A stretch of 64,000 nt of DNA from Brachypalpus laphriformis (GCA_945910035.1 OX246756.1:136909720-136973719); one strand, 5' to 3'. Positions 35,740 to 47,800 are shown, counted from the first letter of the stretch. The notes: generated by a model not told the origin, from the letters alone. Numbers and translations: made by a program.

Positions 35740-36070
35740 GTGGGCAAGTCATGTCAAGAAATTTCACTTTCAGCCATATCACGTAAGAGCAACTAACGAC
35801 CAATTCTTGCTTGGCACCGAGTCTCCACGAGACACATTTATTGCAGACTTCATGTCAGGCACCAGCCATGCTTTCTTCGTAGTAAAACTCAAATTGACAC
35901 TCCCTGTCAAATTTATTTCAGGGTTTATTTCCACAGAGATGGCAAGAAATGAAAGCAGAAATCGATTTCTTGAAATGAGTCATTTCAAGAAATTTGCGGT
36001 CTCCATTGGAAATTTCGATTGCATGAAATATTTCTTGCAATGAATTATTGCCAGTGGAGACCAGGGGTAA
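35740..36070. repeat. Unclassified repeat-like stretch
   Basis: Contains 35815-35861, the partner of 31390-31440, and several overlapping repeats of TCAAGAAATT/AATTTCTTGA type between 35752 and 36040. Possibly a degraded DNA transposon. No coding signal. Confidence 0.4.
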
Positions 36071-36075
36071 GTCAG

Positions 36076-36506
36076 GCTGAATTCCTAAACGTCAAAATAA
36101 TGCGCATCGTGAATGCATCACTGCCGTTGTGATGCGATGTTATGATGCTTTCGTTATGCGATGCTTTGACGGTGCGTTGCAATCTTTGACGTTTTGGAAC
36201 GATATGAATTAAAACAAAAACTATTATCAAAAAAAAATGTTCTGATAGTTTTTAGTAAATTTTACAAAATTTAGTATGTAATAAATAATTTAAAACAATA
36301 ATTTCTTACGAATCTGGAGAGGACGCTTCCATTTTGTCGAAATAAAAAACAATAAAATGTCCAATGACATTTGCATCACATCAGTTCACGATGTGCTGTT
36401 TGCTTTTGTTTGCGCAGTAGGTATACATTGCCTCACCGCAACCTATTGACGTTTAGGAACGTTTGACTTGGCAGTACTACGGCAGTACTGCATTTAGGAA
36501 TTCAGC
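36076..36506. mobile_element. MITE-like element with 14-bp terminal inverted repeats
   Basis: GCTGAATTCCTAAA at 36076-36089 is inverted exactly at 36493-36506. Extending inward, TTCCTAAACGTCAA on the left is repeated inverted near 36446-36459. The 431-bp interior has no coding potential and is AT-rich. This is the form of a non-autonomous DNA transposon. Target duplication was not established. Confidence 0.6.
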
Positions 36507-36589
36507 TCCATTTCGCCAGAAAACTAGAGGTAGCCAAGAATGCACTAAACTCCTGGACGATTTACATGAGCACAAGAACTCTTAGCTTA

Positions 36590-37000
36590 AGTGCTAAATT
36601 TTAATTTTTTTGAAGCGCCATTGAGATATGTAATGTTTCACGCAGCATTCTTCCATTTTTCTAGAAGGTGGAGAAATATATTATACAGCTTCCTACAAAC
36701 TTTAGACATCCAGCTTAGAGATAAGTTCAAGGAACGAGCTGAATCGTCCTTGCACAGACAAATTTACAATTCATTTCAAGCCACATAGGGAGGAGGTCCC
36801 TATATTATGTTCCCTGTGTAACAAGTCGGTTCGCGAGGATGTCTGCCATTTCCTGCCAGTGTGTAAAATTTTAGTGGAGATAAGACGAGTTTACTTCGAG
36901 AGCACGGTGATGTATTTGAAGAAGACTTTAAGCATCCCGAATGGAGGTATTGTACATGTAAGCAGCTGGTTATAGAGTCAAAATAATAGCTGCAGAATTT
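36590..37000 (+). mobile_element. LINE C-terminal remnant with zinc knuckle
   Basis: 36700-36790 reads LDIQLRDKFKERAESSLHRQIY and 36815-36930 reads CSLCNKSVREDVCHFLPVCKILVEIRR, a C-terminal Cys/His motif of a LINE polyprotein, with one frame change between them. No RT palm is present. Confidence 0.55.
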
Positions 37001-37059
37001 TAGCCATCTCTTAAATTAAATCGCAATTTATATTTCCAAAACGTCTTCCCAACCCAAAT

Positions 37060-37198
37060 CCTCGTACGTATTTAACAAAAATGTAGCCTGAATTCATTTC
37101 TTCATTTAATGCTAGCAGATAACTTTTTCATAGTATACCGCTAGAGGAACCAAAGATAATATGCGGTGATTTAAGGTCACATTGGGAAGACAAACTAC
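37060..37198 (+). mobile_element. Older RTE-like LINE, 5' piece (endonuclease)
   Basis: Reads PLEEPKIICGDL, the endonuclease GD-block, and is cut at 37198 by the young RTE-B insertion. The reading continues at 40663 after the duplicated 18 bp. Confidence 0.65.
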
Positions 37199-37789
37199 AA
37201 GCACCATCGCAATATGGTAATATTGCAAAACTGTATCATTATGGTAATACTTGCAAAAAGGAAAGGCACTACCCCGCCAGGCACTACCACTGCTGTGCAT
37301 GGTACTGATCCTGGACCGAGCAGAAATGTTAGCAGAAATGGCTAGCAAAATAATGAAACAGTTTGGAAGAAATTTGAGAGGCGCGAGTTGGAACGTTGGA
37401 AGCATGACCGGTCGAAGTTACGAGCTGGAAGAGATGATGAATAGAAGGCGGGTGGATATCTTGTGTGTCCAAGACACGAAATGGAAAAACACCGGAAATC
37501 GGGCGCGTTTCTTGGACGTTAGGACAAAAGATTACAAGATGTTTTAATACGGAACGGAAAAGGCTAGGAACGGAATCGGTATCATCCTTGCGGCAAAACT
37601 ACTTGGTAACGTCTTGAGTATTTCGAAGCCCAGCGACCGTTTGATGTCTCTCAAACTAGTAATACAAGGAGAGGTGCGGAATATTGTCAGTGCATATGCT
37701 TCCCAAAATAGGTGCAATCAGAGAGATAAAGATGGTAGATTTCCACAATCTCCTTAAGAACATCCCAAAGGAAGAATTTCTGTTTGTTT

Positions 37790-37887
37790 GAGATTTTTTT
37801 TTTTTTTTTTTTTAATGTTTAAATGTTTATTCTTGATTTATAGTCCTACACAGTAAGATACAATATTTTTTAAGCTAGTGTAAGATT
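37790..37887 (-). mobile_element. Short retroposed 3' end with AATAAA and poly-A
   Basis: Read right to left: about 75 bp ending in AGAATAAACATTTAAACATT, then a run of about 21 A's (T's at 37795-37815). A polyadenylation signal lies about 15 nt upstream of the tail. It interrupts the RTE-B endonuclease where a GDLNGYV-like block is expected. Short flanking AGATTT repeats may be the target duplication. Source unknown, an mRNA or a LINE 3' end. Confidence 0.65.
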
Positions 37888-39387
37888 TGAATGGATATGT
37901 CGGGAAGTCAAACGAAGACTATGAAGACTGCCATGGAGGACTAGGATATGGCACCAGGAACCTTCCTGGTGAAGACATCCTAAGCATGTGCAAATCACAA
38001 GGTCTTATCGTGTTAAATACCATGTTCATCAAACAAAGCCGACACCTGATCACTTACAGCAGTGGTGGAGATGAAACTCAGATTGACTACCATTTGATAG
38101 CAAGTTTCATGATTGCAAAGTGATCCTGGGAGAGGCAATCGTTCGGCAACACCGTCTCCTACTAACAGAAATTTTTATGAAAACACCGAAGAAAAGCAAA
38201 CAAACAAGGGTCTCTGAGAAAATCAAGTGGTACAATCTGGACAAAGAAAAAGGCGAGGCTTTTGTGTTCGTAATGAAAAATTACTTCTCTCACCCCATCA
38301 ACGGAGCTGAGGATGAAGAGTGCAAAGCACAAATTATGTGGGATTCCCTACAGCGAACTTCCTTAAAGAAGGACAAATCACTGCTAGGAGCTTCAAAAGG
38401 CCGCCATCAACACGCCAAAAAAACATGGTGGTGGAGTGATGAAGCTAAGAAAGTGATAAATGAGAAGAAAGCAGCTTTCCAAGCTTGGTCAAAGTGCCCC
38501 TCTAATAATAATGACGAGAAGATTCGCCTCGAATTTGAATACAGATGTTGCAAGATAAAAGCGAAGAAGAAGTGCGCCCAGCACGATGAGTGCCTGTATC
38601 GGGAGCTGGAGAAAATATCTTCCCCGGTTGCTGATGCAAACCAGGCTATCCAGGAGCTGCGAAGACACAATATGAACAAGAGCGCAACCATCTTCAAAAT
38701 AGCCGCCCAAAAAAGGAGGAATGCTCAGGAGATTCGTTCGCCAAAGTTCATTAGCTCATGGCCAGCTTCTTCTGGATGACGACAAAATTCTGCAGAGGAG
38801 GCGGCAGTATTGTGAAGAACTTTTAAATGAACAGTTTTCCCGGCTATACTTTCCAAGAGCCACACCTGACTGTGAAGAAATACCCGACATTACAGTCGAA
38901 GAAGCTAGTGAGGCGGTCAAATACTCCAAAAAACGAAAAGCGGTTGTGCCAGCCGAGATGCCCTCTGAGTTATGGAAAAAGATGGGAGACATTGGGTTCA
39001 GATGGCTCAGAATTTTCATCTACAAATTTGTGAGAGGTGACCCAATACCGAATCAATGGAGGGAAAGTTACCTTCTCCCTGTATACAAAGGGAAGGGTGA
39101 TACGCGCGAAGGGTGATAAGCTGGTGTCACACACCATGAAGATCGTTGAGCGGGTATTAGGTGGCCGACTGCGAAAAATAATACGGCTATCTGATGATCA
39201 GAGCGGGTTTGTCTCGGGTAAATCAACCACAGATGCAATCCAAAGTATAAGGATCATAATGGAAAAACATCATGATTCCTTAAGGGATTTGCGTATTGTA
39301 TTGGTTGACTTTGAAAAGGCATTCGACAGACAACCACGAGATCTGATATGGGTGGCGCTAAGACATCGAGGGGTTCCAGAAACCTAT

Positions 39388-39654
39388 TCATTTCATTTCA
39401 TTTTGAATGGATTTTATTAGTTCAATTCATTATATCTTACATCCTAACAAAAATGCTTAAAGCTAGCTTAATTACTTTACCTATCTTTTTCTAACTTATT
39501 GGCCCCATGCGGGCGCTCTAAGCTAAACTTAACTCTTAACCTATGTCTTTCGACGTAACCTAACTAAATTTATTTATTGTAACTTAACTAATTAACAAAC
39601 TAAGAACTAAGAAAAATGTTTATTATATAAAAAAAACTTAGTAAACGGACTTGT
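39388..39654 (-). mobile_element. 267-bp retroposed insertion with 14-bp TSD
   Basis: Flanked by perfect copies of TTCCAGAAACCTAT (39374-39387 and 39655-39668) inside the RTE-B reverse transcriptase. Read right to left it ends ACTAATAAAATCC, then (AATG)n-like AATGAAATGAAATGA, so it looks like the 3' end of a non-LTR element with a short repeat tail. It has no coding sequence. Confidence 0.85.
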
Positions 39655-40662
39655 TTCCAGAAACCTATGTACAGATGACCATTGACATGTACGAAGGAGC
39701 AAAGACAAGAGTAAGATGCCCCGCTGGAGTAACCGAAGAGTTCCCAATCAAAGTCGGGGTGCACCAGGGAAGCGTTTTAAGTCCTTTGCTCTTTATTACA
39801 GTCCTTGATTATCTGCTTGAAGGTAAAGTGATGGACCCCAAGGTACATCAGTTATTCTTTGCTGACGATGGAGCTATCATAAGTGAGGATCCTACATCCC
39901 TGCAACGAGCACTTGATGTGTGGGTGAACGCTCTGGAGGGAAATGGGTATCGCATTAGTTAAAAAAAGACAGAGTACTTGTGCTACCCGTTCTCTGATCC
40001 ACTCAGGCCTATTCCAGACATTTATTTGATTTGACGACATCAATTATCGCGAAAGCGTAGGGTAGATGAAGTGGCGAGAAAATTCCGCTATTTTCTGTGA
40101 CAGAAAAATGCCACCGAAGTTGAAGGGAAGGCTCTACACCGCAGTTGTGCGTCCAGCGCTCACATTTGGTTCACAATGTTGGACGATGTACAAAACGTAT
40201 GAGAGTAAATTAACGGCAGCTGCGATGAAGATGCTTCGCATGACATCAGGAGTGACAAAGCTTGATCGAATAAGAAGTTCGAAGATCCATGGAAGCTTTC
40301 ACATCAAGGAAACCATCGTACACAAAATAGAGCGCGACCGGCACAGCTATTATTGCCACGTTAAAAGAAGAGATCATTTGAACCTCGTTGAAAAGGCAAT
40401 ATCAATGCACGTTCAAAGACATCGCGATGTAGGAAAGGCAGGCCTATAAACGCCTGTACCAGACAAATGCGACGAAATGAATGAAATTGGCATTTCATTG
40501 GCCTCAGTAACCGAGTGATCCAAAATCGGCGGGCCTGCCGATATTTTCTGAGGTCAAATAGACGAACCCCACAGGCGGATCAGTAGAAATGCAGTGAAGT
40601 GGGAGGGTTATGATCCCTTATTTTCGGGGCATAACATCGCTTATAAAAGGAAGAAGAAGAAG

Positions 40663-42165
40663 ATTGGGAAGACAAACTACCATTAGGACGTCATCCATGG
40701 TGGCTATGCATGTGGCACAAGGAACGCTTAAGGCACACATATAGTCGATGTAGCTCAAGCTTATGGCTTGCCGATAGTCAATAGCTTCTTCGCAAAACGT
40801 GATGAACATTTAATCACATATAAGTGCGGAAACTCGAGCTCACAAATCGGTTATATAGCTACATTGTGCGACCGATAAGTTTTTAAATGCCTTGAGGACT
40901 GCAAAGTAATACCGGGAGAATCCCTCACATCGCAACACCGGCTCTTAGTTGCAGTTGCATGTCTGTAGATAGGAGTACAAGAAAGCAAAGAACGAAGTAT
41001 AATCCAACTATTAAATGGCAAAATATCACGAACTCAGCCGGGATTGCGTACGAAGTTTTATAACAAATTTAGTTAAAACTAAAAGGATCGCTTTCAGAAT
41101 GTGGCAGACGTCACAGAAACTCGAAGACCACCTAGCCGTTTCTAAAGCAAAAGAATTAGCAACAAACAAGTTTTATGAAAATCTTAATACAGTAGATGGT
41201 GCGGTGCAAAAGCAATATTTAAACTAGCAAAATCTATAAACAGGAAGATACAAGACGTAACATCTACTAAATACATTAAAGATAAAAACGACAAAATGGT
41301 TACGATGGATCGCGAAATCAAAGCACGTTGGCTAGTATACTAAAAAGAACTGTCGAACGAAGAATTCCCTCGCAACAAAATAGCCCTCCTAAATCCTGCA
41401 GAAAGACCAAACAACATCATCACAGATTCTGAAGTTCGCGCAGCAGTTAGTTGGATGAAAAATAATAAAGCAGTGTATCCCGACCAAATTCCACCTGAAG
41501 TCTTCAAGCTGTTAGGAGGCGAAGGCATAGTGGCTTAGAGCGTAGTCCAATAAAATAACACACAAAAAGCGTGGCGAACTAGTATTTTAGTCCCATTCTA
41601 TAAGAATAAGGGTGATGCAAGATGCTGCTCTAATTACCGAGGAATAAAACTAACTGTCTGAAACTATGGGAGAGAATACTGGACGCAAGACCTCGGAACA
41701 TCTCCAACGTAACCGAAAATCAGTTCTGCTTTATGAGCGAAAAATCTACAGTATACGCAATCCACACGCTTCGTAAACTAGTTACAAAACATAGATATAG
41801 GTACAATAAGAAAAACCTCTACAGCATCTTCACAGATCTAGAGAAGGCGTTTAATCGCGTGCCAAGGGATCTAATATGGCAGTCACTTCGATCCAAACTA
41901 GTACCAGAAGCACCTTGTCCAAGACATTTACTTTCTGGCCACAACTCTAGTCAAAACGTTAGCGGCCTAGCCGAATTCGAGGTTAAGTTCAGTGCACACC
42001 AAGGACCCGCTCTGAGCCCACTCTACAGTCTCGTAATAAATTTTCTTACGCGTGATATTCAAGATCACATATGTACCCTGGACCTTGCTCCATGCCGATG
42101 ACGTGGCTCTTCTATCGGATGATCCTGTAGACTTGCAGGGCAAACTAAATCGGCATACGCAATAT
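40663..42165 (+). mobile_element. Older RTE-like LINE, main piece (endonuclease to RT palm)
   Basis: Picks up the endonuclease interrupted at 37198: HGGYACGTRNA, YGLPIVNSFFAKRDEHLITYK, SSQIGYI, CKVIPGESLTSQHRLLV. 41000-41540 is the linker and RT front with many stops. 41733-42101 reads STVYAIHTLRKLV, IFTDLEKAFNRVPRDLIW and HQGPALSPL, and the palm follows in another frame (HADDVAL-like, near 42092). Much more decayed than the RTE-B nested in it, which agrees with the insertion order. C-terminus continues at about 42505. Confidence 0.75.
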
Positions 42166-42169
42166 ACTC

Positions 42170-42504
42170 TGCGATGTATAAATAAAATTACATACGTACA
42201 TTACATTTAAGAATTTTATTTTTATTAAAAAAATCTAGACGCGTCGTAGTAACGGCACTGCGTCTAGACGATTTATAATGTCGTCAAGAGTTTGCTTTTG
42301 TCCTGCAACATTGCATAGTAAAGCGCACACACACATGTGCATATGTATTTTGTGTCGTACTATCTTAAAGTTGCGAAAATTGAGAACTTTTTTTAGATTT
42401 GTTACAAAAATCCAAGAAAAACAGTATATGCACTACGTGGGTTGCAAATATCGAGGTTTGCATAAATCGAGAGTGCACTGTATATAAGAGGCAGCTCTAA
42501 GGTC
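42170..42504. other. Non-coding stretch inside or beside the older RTE
   Basis: Contains a 9-bp inverted repeat TCTAGACGC/GCGTCTAGA (42234-42242 and 42260-42268). It lies between the palm and C-terminal pieces of the older RTE, so it may be another small insertion. Confidence 0.35.
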
Positions 42505-42790
42505 ATAATGACGTCGCTTGTGCTGGTACGGATATGTAATGAGATGGTCGGATGAACACCCCGCGAAGAAAGCCTTACAAATACCAACTATTTCAAAAGA
42601 GGACATGGAAGACCCCCAAAACTTGAAGCAGAACAATCGCTAATGATATGCAACCGAGAGACGCCGAAAACCGACCAACAGAGGATAGAAACATCTGGCG
42701 CCTACGTCCGAGGAGAGCCGTCCCTAGATAGGAAAGTGGCTGGGACAAAACAGAAGAAGAAAAGAAAAAGACCCCCCCGTAGTCCACAAT
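42505..42790 (+). mobile_element. Older RTE-like LINE, C-terminal piece
   Basis: One frame reads YGYVMRWSDEHPAKKALQIPTISK, then KRGHGRPPK in the next frame, matching the basic C-terminal segment of RTE-type polyproteins. It ends in a GAAGAAGAAAAG stretch near 42755, similar to the RTE-B tail. Confidence 0.6.
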
Positions 42791-43325
42791 AATATAAATT
42801 ATATATTATGTATGTGTTCAGCTAACAGAGGGATACATCAACGCCATCGTTATCGCCTGCGTCAAACTACACATGTAACTATAAATTTGCGCCTCATAGA
42901 TAGGCAAGGATATAAATCCATGTTTATTTATTCTATAATGCGCCCAAAAGTACACACTTCTCAAACTTTTCGGATGTATAGTTTTATGATGCCTGGTTTT
43001 GTCTGTCTTTTTAATCTCTTGAAGAATAACGTGATACTTCTAATCGGAGATGAGGACCAAGCTTTTAATAGATAGAATATTTAGAATTAATAGAATTTAA
43101 TACTATAGAACGCCAAAGTTTTGTTAAAATCTAAAAAGTAGTTTCTGCGTGACACCTGCCCAAAGACCAGGCTTTTGTTTTTGCGGGATACCGCAAGGAG
43201 TGCTTCAGCCTTATGTTTGGCTCACTTGCATTTGCAGCCTCCTGCACTGCGTGTCAGTGTCGCTCATGTTAGCGCTGCTTCTTCATGATGGCTGCGCGCA
43301 GCCATCCTCTATGCTCATGTTGTGT
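42791..43325. other. No identifiable gene
   Basis: 43150-43215 reads PGFCFCGIPQGVLQP, faintly like the RT GVPQGS block, but nothing around it supports a reverse transcriptase. Confidence 0.3.
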
Positions 43326-43329
43326 CGGA

Positions 43330-44890
43330 TTAAGTTTTCCGCACTTTCTCCACCAGCAGATGTTGTTCGTCTTGGTACAACGGACAACCGTTGACACCTG
43401 GTTTTGTCAGAGTAAACTTATCTCTGCTATTACTTTGCAGACATGTTACCCTTGGTAATAACAGGATATCACATCGTTCCGTCGTTGTTGATGTCATTGG
43501 TCTGTTAGCGAGGTACATTTCTTTAACTTCTTTCGCCAAAAGATCGATTGGCACCATGTCAGCCACTACGCAGAACGGAAGTTATTCAAAAAGCGCTACA
43601 TACTTCGAATAATACTTCCGTCTTCTTTCTGTACGATTTTGTCTTCATGGCATCGGTCCATATTTCAGACCCGCAGAGCATTATCCACGCCGAAAGTCTC
43701 CTCCTATATGAGTATTTCGGATTGGATGTTTAGCATGGTAAGGTGTCGGAGGAGAAGTTAAATGTGGAGTTCGTCAGGGGTATCCCTGACCGCACCGCTG
43801 TTGTTCTTGGCATTCATTAGCGATATACTCGTGCGCATTGACGGAAGGGAAAAATGGAATTCGATGGACTATGACATCTTACCTTAACACATCGACTACG
43901 CCGTCGATGTTTGCCTAGTTTCACATCGGATAATGGGCCTTCATCTGATGGCACAAAATCTAGAAGCTAAGGCAACCAAAGTGGGGTAAAGACAAACATA
44001 GCTAAAACAAAAACCATGAGCAATTCTAACACCCGCCTCAACTCAACCTTGCCGGATAGGTAGTCGATAGAGTAGACAACTTCGCAAAATCTGCGTTCGG
44101 GATGCTATCGAAAGTATGGAGAAGCAATGGCTGTACCGCTCCAATGTAAAATCAGTACTACTGTACACTTTGAAGGAAGATACCACTATCACACGCAACC
44201 AACAAACCTTCGTAAACAGATGTCTAAGACGTCGTCTTGAGGATCTTTTGGCCCAGTCGTATCTCTTATGAACAACTTTATCTGAGAATGGGCCAAGAGC
44301 ATATAGACATTAATATGCAAAGGAGAAAGTAACAGTGGATTGGACACACCTTACAGCGCGACAACTCTATTGCGAAATACACTCACCCAAGCAGGCAGAA
44401 TAACAGGACGCCCTACGCAAACATGGCGCAGGGCAGTCGAGGAGGAATCAAGCTCTTTGGGAATGATTTGGAGGCTGCTCTAACGCGTTGCAGAACTCCG
44501 AACAAGATGGCCTGCAGGCGTTGTTGACGCCCTATGCCCCTCGAGGGGTGCAAGGAGTAAGTAATGCGTGGCATGATTCTTGCCAGGGCTGGTATTGCCA
44601 TTGCTGCGTTTCCAGCTGCATACAGCAGGTGTTGTTTAAAAGTTAACCTTGCATCTATTTCTGTTTTTTTCCTCGGCAGGTTGCAGGCCAGTGTCTATCC
44701 GTCAGTCTTGATTTATCCTAAAAGCTTAATTTCAGTCATGCTCCAACTCCTGCAGGAGATTGGCCACCATTACGATTGCAATGTCGGCAACGAAGCCAAT
44801 TATATTTGACGACTTTGGGATTATCAATCAGAGGATGTCACCACACATCAGGGATCAAATCGCGTCCTTCGTGAACGGATAACTCGTCAC
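43330..44890 (-). mobile_element. R1-clade LINE remnant, split by LINE-C
   Basis: Read right to left: 44890-44575 gives a decayed palm (IGFVADIAIVMVA, one Asp lost) and AMAIPALARIMPR. The reading resumes at 43735-43330 with MLNI, a damaged EIWTDA block and MADMVPIDLLAKEVKEMYLAN. Equivalent positions in the R1 copy at 17253-18883 are VIGFADDIAVV, AALSRMLPN and AGMVPIDILAEEMQRVYL. The gap is filled by a plus-strand LINE-C copy (43736-44570). Confidence 0.65.
43736..44570 (+). mobile_element. LINE-C 3' copy nested in R1 remnant
   Basis: Aligns with 59675-60605: starts GGTAAGGTGTCGGAGG, passes the RT palm (TTATTCTTGG-like, DYAVDVCLVS with one Asp lost), HLMAQNLEAKAT, CRLRRRLEDLLAQ, and ends with the 3' palindrome CCCCTCGAGGGG and GGAGTAAGTAA. 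GCATG lies at both edges and may be the target duplication. Heavily mutated. Confidence 0.7.
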
Positions 44891-47800
44891 GTAATTTGTA
44901 TGTATGTTGTTGCTAGATCTACCAACAACATAATAGAAATTACGTTACCAGGCGGAGGACGTGATTCGACCCCAGATTTCACAATAGTGGACCTAGTACG
45001 AAACCTTGGGGAATGTCGCCTGTGACGTAACGTCTCGCCCTTCATCAATGTCGTACAGAAGTACCCTAATTCTGAAGCTTAAAGATCACTTGTATGTTCA
45101 GATCCATCAATCTGCAGTAGGCACGTGCCTCTGTCTACGTTCCCTCGCGTTATTGCCTCAATGTTTACTCCTTGAAAAACACTCTACCATGTTCATCATC
45201 AAATCGAAATCGAAATCTCAAAGAAAGCCAGAAACTCAATTACGCACATCCCTTCCTCACGCCCTGATAACATCAGTAAATTACTTTCTCAACCAGTAGG
45301 CAGTGTGAATATCCCTATATCGCCCCAATTCAATATAACCACAATAAGTCCCTCTTAACCACCCACAGTCAACAACAAATCCCTAGCCAAATAAATCTAC
45401 GTGTCAAAATAAACATTTTGATGGTAAATTAATTAAATTCTGCGTAATGTACGCGCTTAATATTTACCATCCACTGAAAGCGAGAGAAAAGAAACAGTAG
45501 TCTCTATATGTACCACCTAATTCTTAATTGAATATTATGGGATTAAAAGCTTACGAGTATTTACTCCTCCGAAATTATTATCTCTTCTTCAAGAAAGAAC
45601 TAGATACAGAAACGAGATACATACATACATACATCCATCCACATAGGGATAGATCATCACAGTTTCATTTATCTCTTTAGAAAGGACTTACCTCGACTTT
45701 GTGTATCTCAGCAGTGAATAGACAGACCGAGATGAAGGTCGTTGATGGCAGAGAGTAAATATCACCACATTACACCATAGAGACAGTGAAATATCCTTTC
45801 TCTCTACTCTACTCTTTGTAATCCCAACCGGAGAAGATAAAACAAAAAAAAAATCTTTTTTAATTAAAACTTAATCCGCTGGCAATCATTTATGGAAGCG
45901 ATAGAGCAAAAAGACACACAGGGCGCGACACATTAAATTACACCCGAGTCGACATAGCGACAAAAAAAAAACAGTAAACAAACTCCCGCGCTAATGACAG
46001 TACGACACAGAGAACAACAAAAAAAAATCGCGCACTTTTTATCCTTATCTCTGTTCCAGATTAAACATTCAGTTCCCGTTTGTCTCCTTTTTTTAATGTA
46101 CACGGTTCGCGATATTAATTACCGGCTAATTAGAAACCACACATTGTATAAACTGGCGATACTCTCATTAGATCCACTGATACATAAACACTATAACAAC
46201 TACTCTTACTTTGTTGTTATCTGTTTTGACTGCACGAGATACAGATAGACGACAACTCTTCAATTGAAAAGACTAGTTGTGTAGGAGTATCTTTCCCTTT
46301 ACACGTTTTTTTTTTTTTTTAATAGTACCGACGGCGAGTCTCCACTTAATACACAACAAAAACGGCGACGATCCAAGAAAATTTATTGTGCGTGAAAAAC
46401 ATATCTCATAGAACGCACACACACCTCAGATTCAGGTGTGAAAAGAATCACAAATTTGCGATGTAAAAAAAAATCTATGTTTTCTGGATGTGTCTCGTCT
46501 GCGTCTCTCTATAGCAGAAGTTAGTAGCGCGACAAAGGTAAGTGGCAGCAGCAGATACAACAACAACACTTGCACCCACCGCACCACACAAGATACAAAA
46601 TAACAAAACGATGAAGCCGGTATCTCGCACACAAATAAACAACACACAGTGTGTGTACTATACACAGTTAGTTTGCAAGTCAGGTGTATCTATGCGAGAC
46701 TGACCGCACTAGTATTGGTGAACATACTCAGCAAACAAAACTAAAATCTGCGGTAAACGTACCGAATTCCAATTAGAAAATAACAACAACAACATGTTCT
46801 TATCGCGAAAATTTGTTATGAAAGCAACCACACTCGAATGAAAAAAAAATAAAAACCAACAACACGAAGAAGATACACGAAATTTAGATTGATTCGTCTT
46901 TATCGAAAATAGATAGACACTGCTGCGTTCGGTAATGAAAAAAATATATCTTCTTCACTTGGCTGTCAACTGAAGGGATGAGGAATTTAGCGCAGCCATT
47001 GTTATTCGCGATTCTCCGGGGGTAGACATTTTCCCATTAATTTTAGATATTCGCATTTTCTTTTATAAACTAAATGCAAAACTGCATATTTTCGTAGATA
47101 CACTGTATCTTTTTGTTTTATTTTCGTTTTGTGTCTGACGTAGAAGACATACACATACACCACCAGTCTGTCGGACACATACACATGATAAAAGCCAGAC
47201 ACTCGCAGTTTGTTATATTTTTATTGATTTACTTTATAAACCGTGTAACGTTTACTCAACCAACAGCATCGAATGACAAAAATCTCAGCGACTCGACGTA
47301 CGCTTTTTATATGGCAAATTTAGAATTGTTTATCATTTTTTGTTGTTTTCATAACACAATCAGATTTGTTTACACACAGATGCAATAATTTATGAATTGC
47401 GGTTGGAGAGCACAGAATAGATACAACGTGTTCGACGAAAACACACTACACCGTCCGAGTTAATTCCAATTCGAATTAGAGTTCTCCATAAACTGATTTA
47501 TTGTGTGGTGTATCTTTTGCTCAAATACTGGAAAAACTTTGCTAAAACTGTGTATGGGAAGAGAGTATCGGGTGGAATGGTGTGCGAATACGCATACATT
47601 TGCGCATGATCTCAGCGGTGTTTGTTGGTATATATCCAGCAGTTTAGAAATGGGAGAACATTTTTGAGTGAAAAGAATGTGCAATTGCAAAGGAATGAGT
47701 GAGTTTTTCTGCCAAGTTGTGGGTGTCATTGGAATTGCAATGTGCAAAGTGGTGCCAAATCATTCGAACGATGTAATTAAGATATTTTTCTGGTGAGGAG

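Larger units (their letters stand above)
37375..40449 (+). pseudogene. RTE-B endonuclease-reverse transcriptase polyprotein
   Basis: 37375-37770 is the endonuclease start (GASWNVGSMTGRS, VDILCVQDTKWK, NGIGIILAAK). The poly-T-headed insertion follows. 37888-38125 continues with NGYVGKSNEDYEDCHGGLGYGTRN and the Asp block ETQIDYHLI. 38120-38760 is the linker (RQHRLLL, KTWWWSDEAKKVI). 38770-39116 and 39112-39385 are the RT front (DDQSGFVSGKSTTDAIQ, LVDFEKAFDR). After the 267-bp insertion, 39669-39962 has VHQGSVLSPLLF and the intact active site FFADDGAII. 40066-40449 is the thumb (YTAVVRPALTFGSQCW) and C-terminus. Several stops and frameshifts, so inactive. Confidence 0.85.
37199..40662 (+). mobile_element. 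RTE-B, near full-length young copy with exact TSD
   Basis: Bounded by a perfect 18-bp duplication (ATTGGGAAGACAAACTAC at 37181-37198 and 40663-40680). Carries endonuclease, RT and C-terminal region, a 3' UTR and a (GAA)n-type tail at 40651-40662. Two later insertions interrupt it (about 37790-37887 and 39388-39654). It supplies the reference 3' end for copies at 7779, 51792, 54733 and 62534. Confidence 0.93.
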
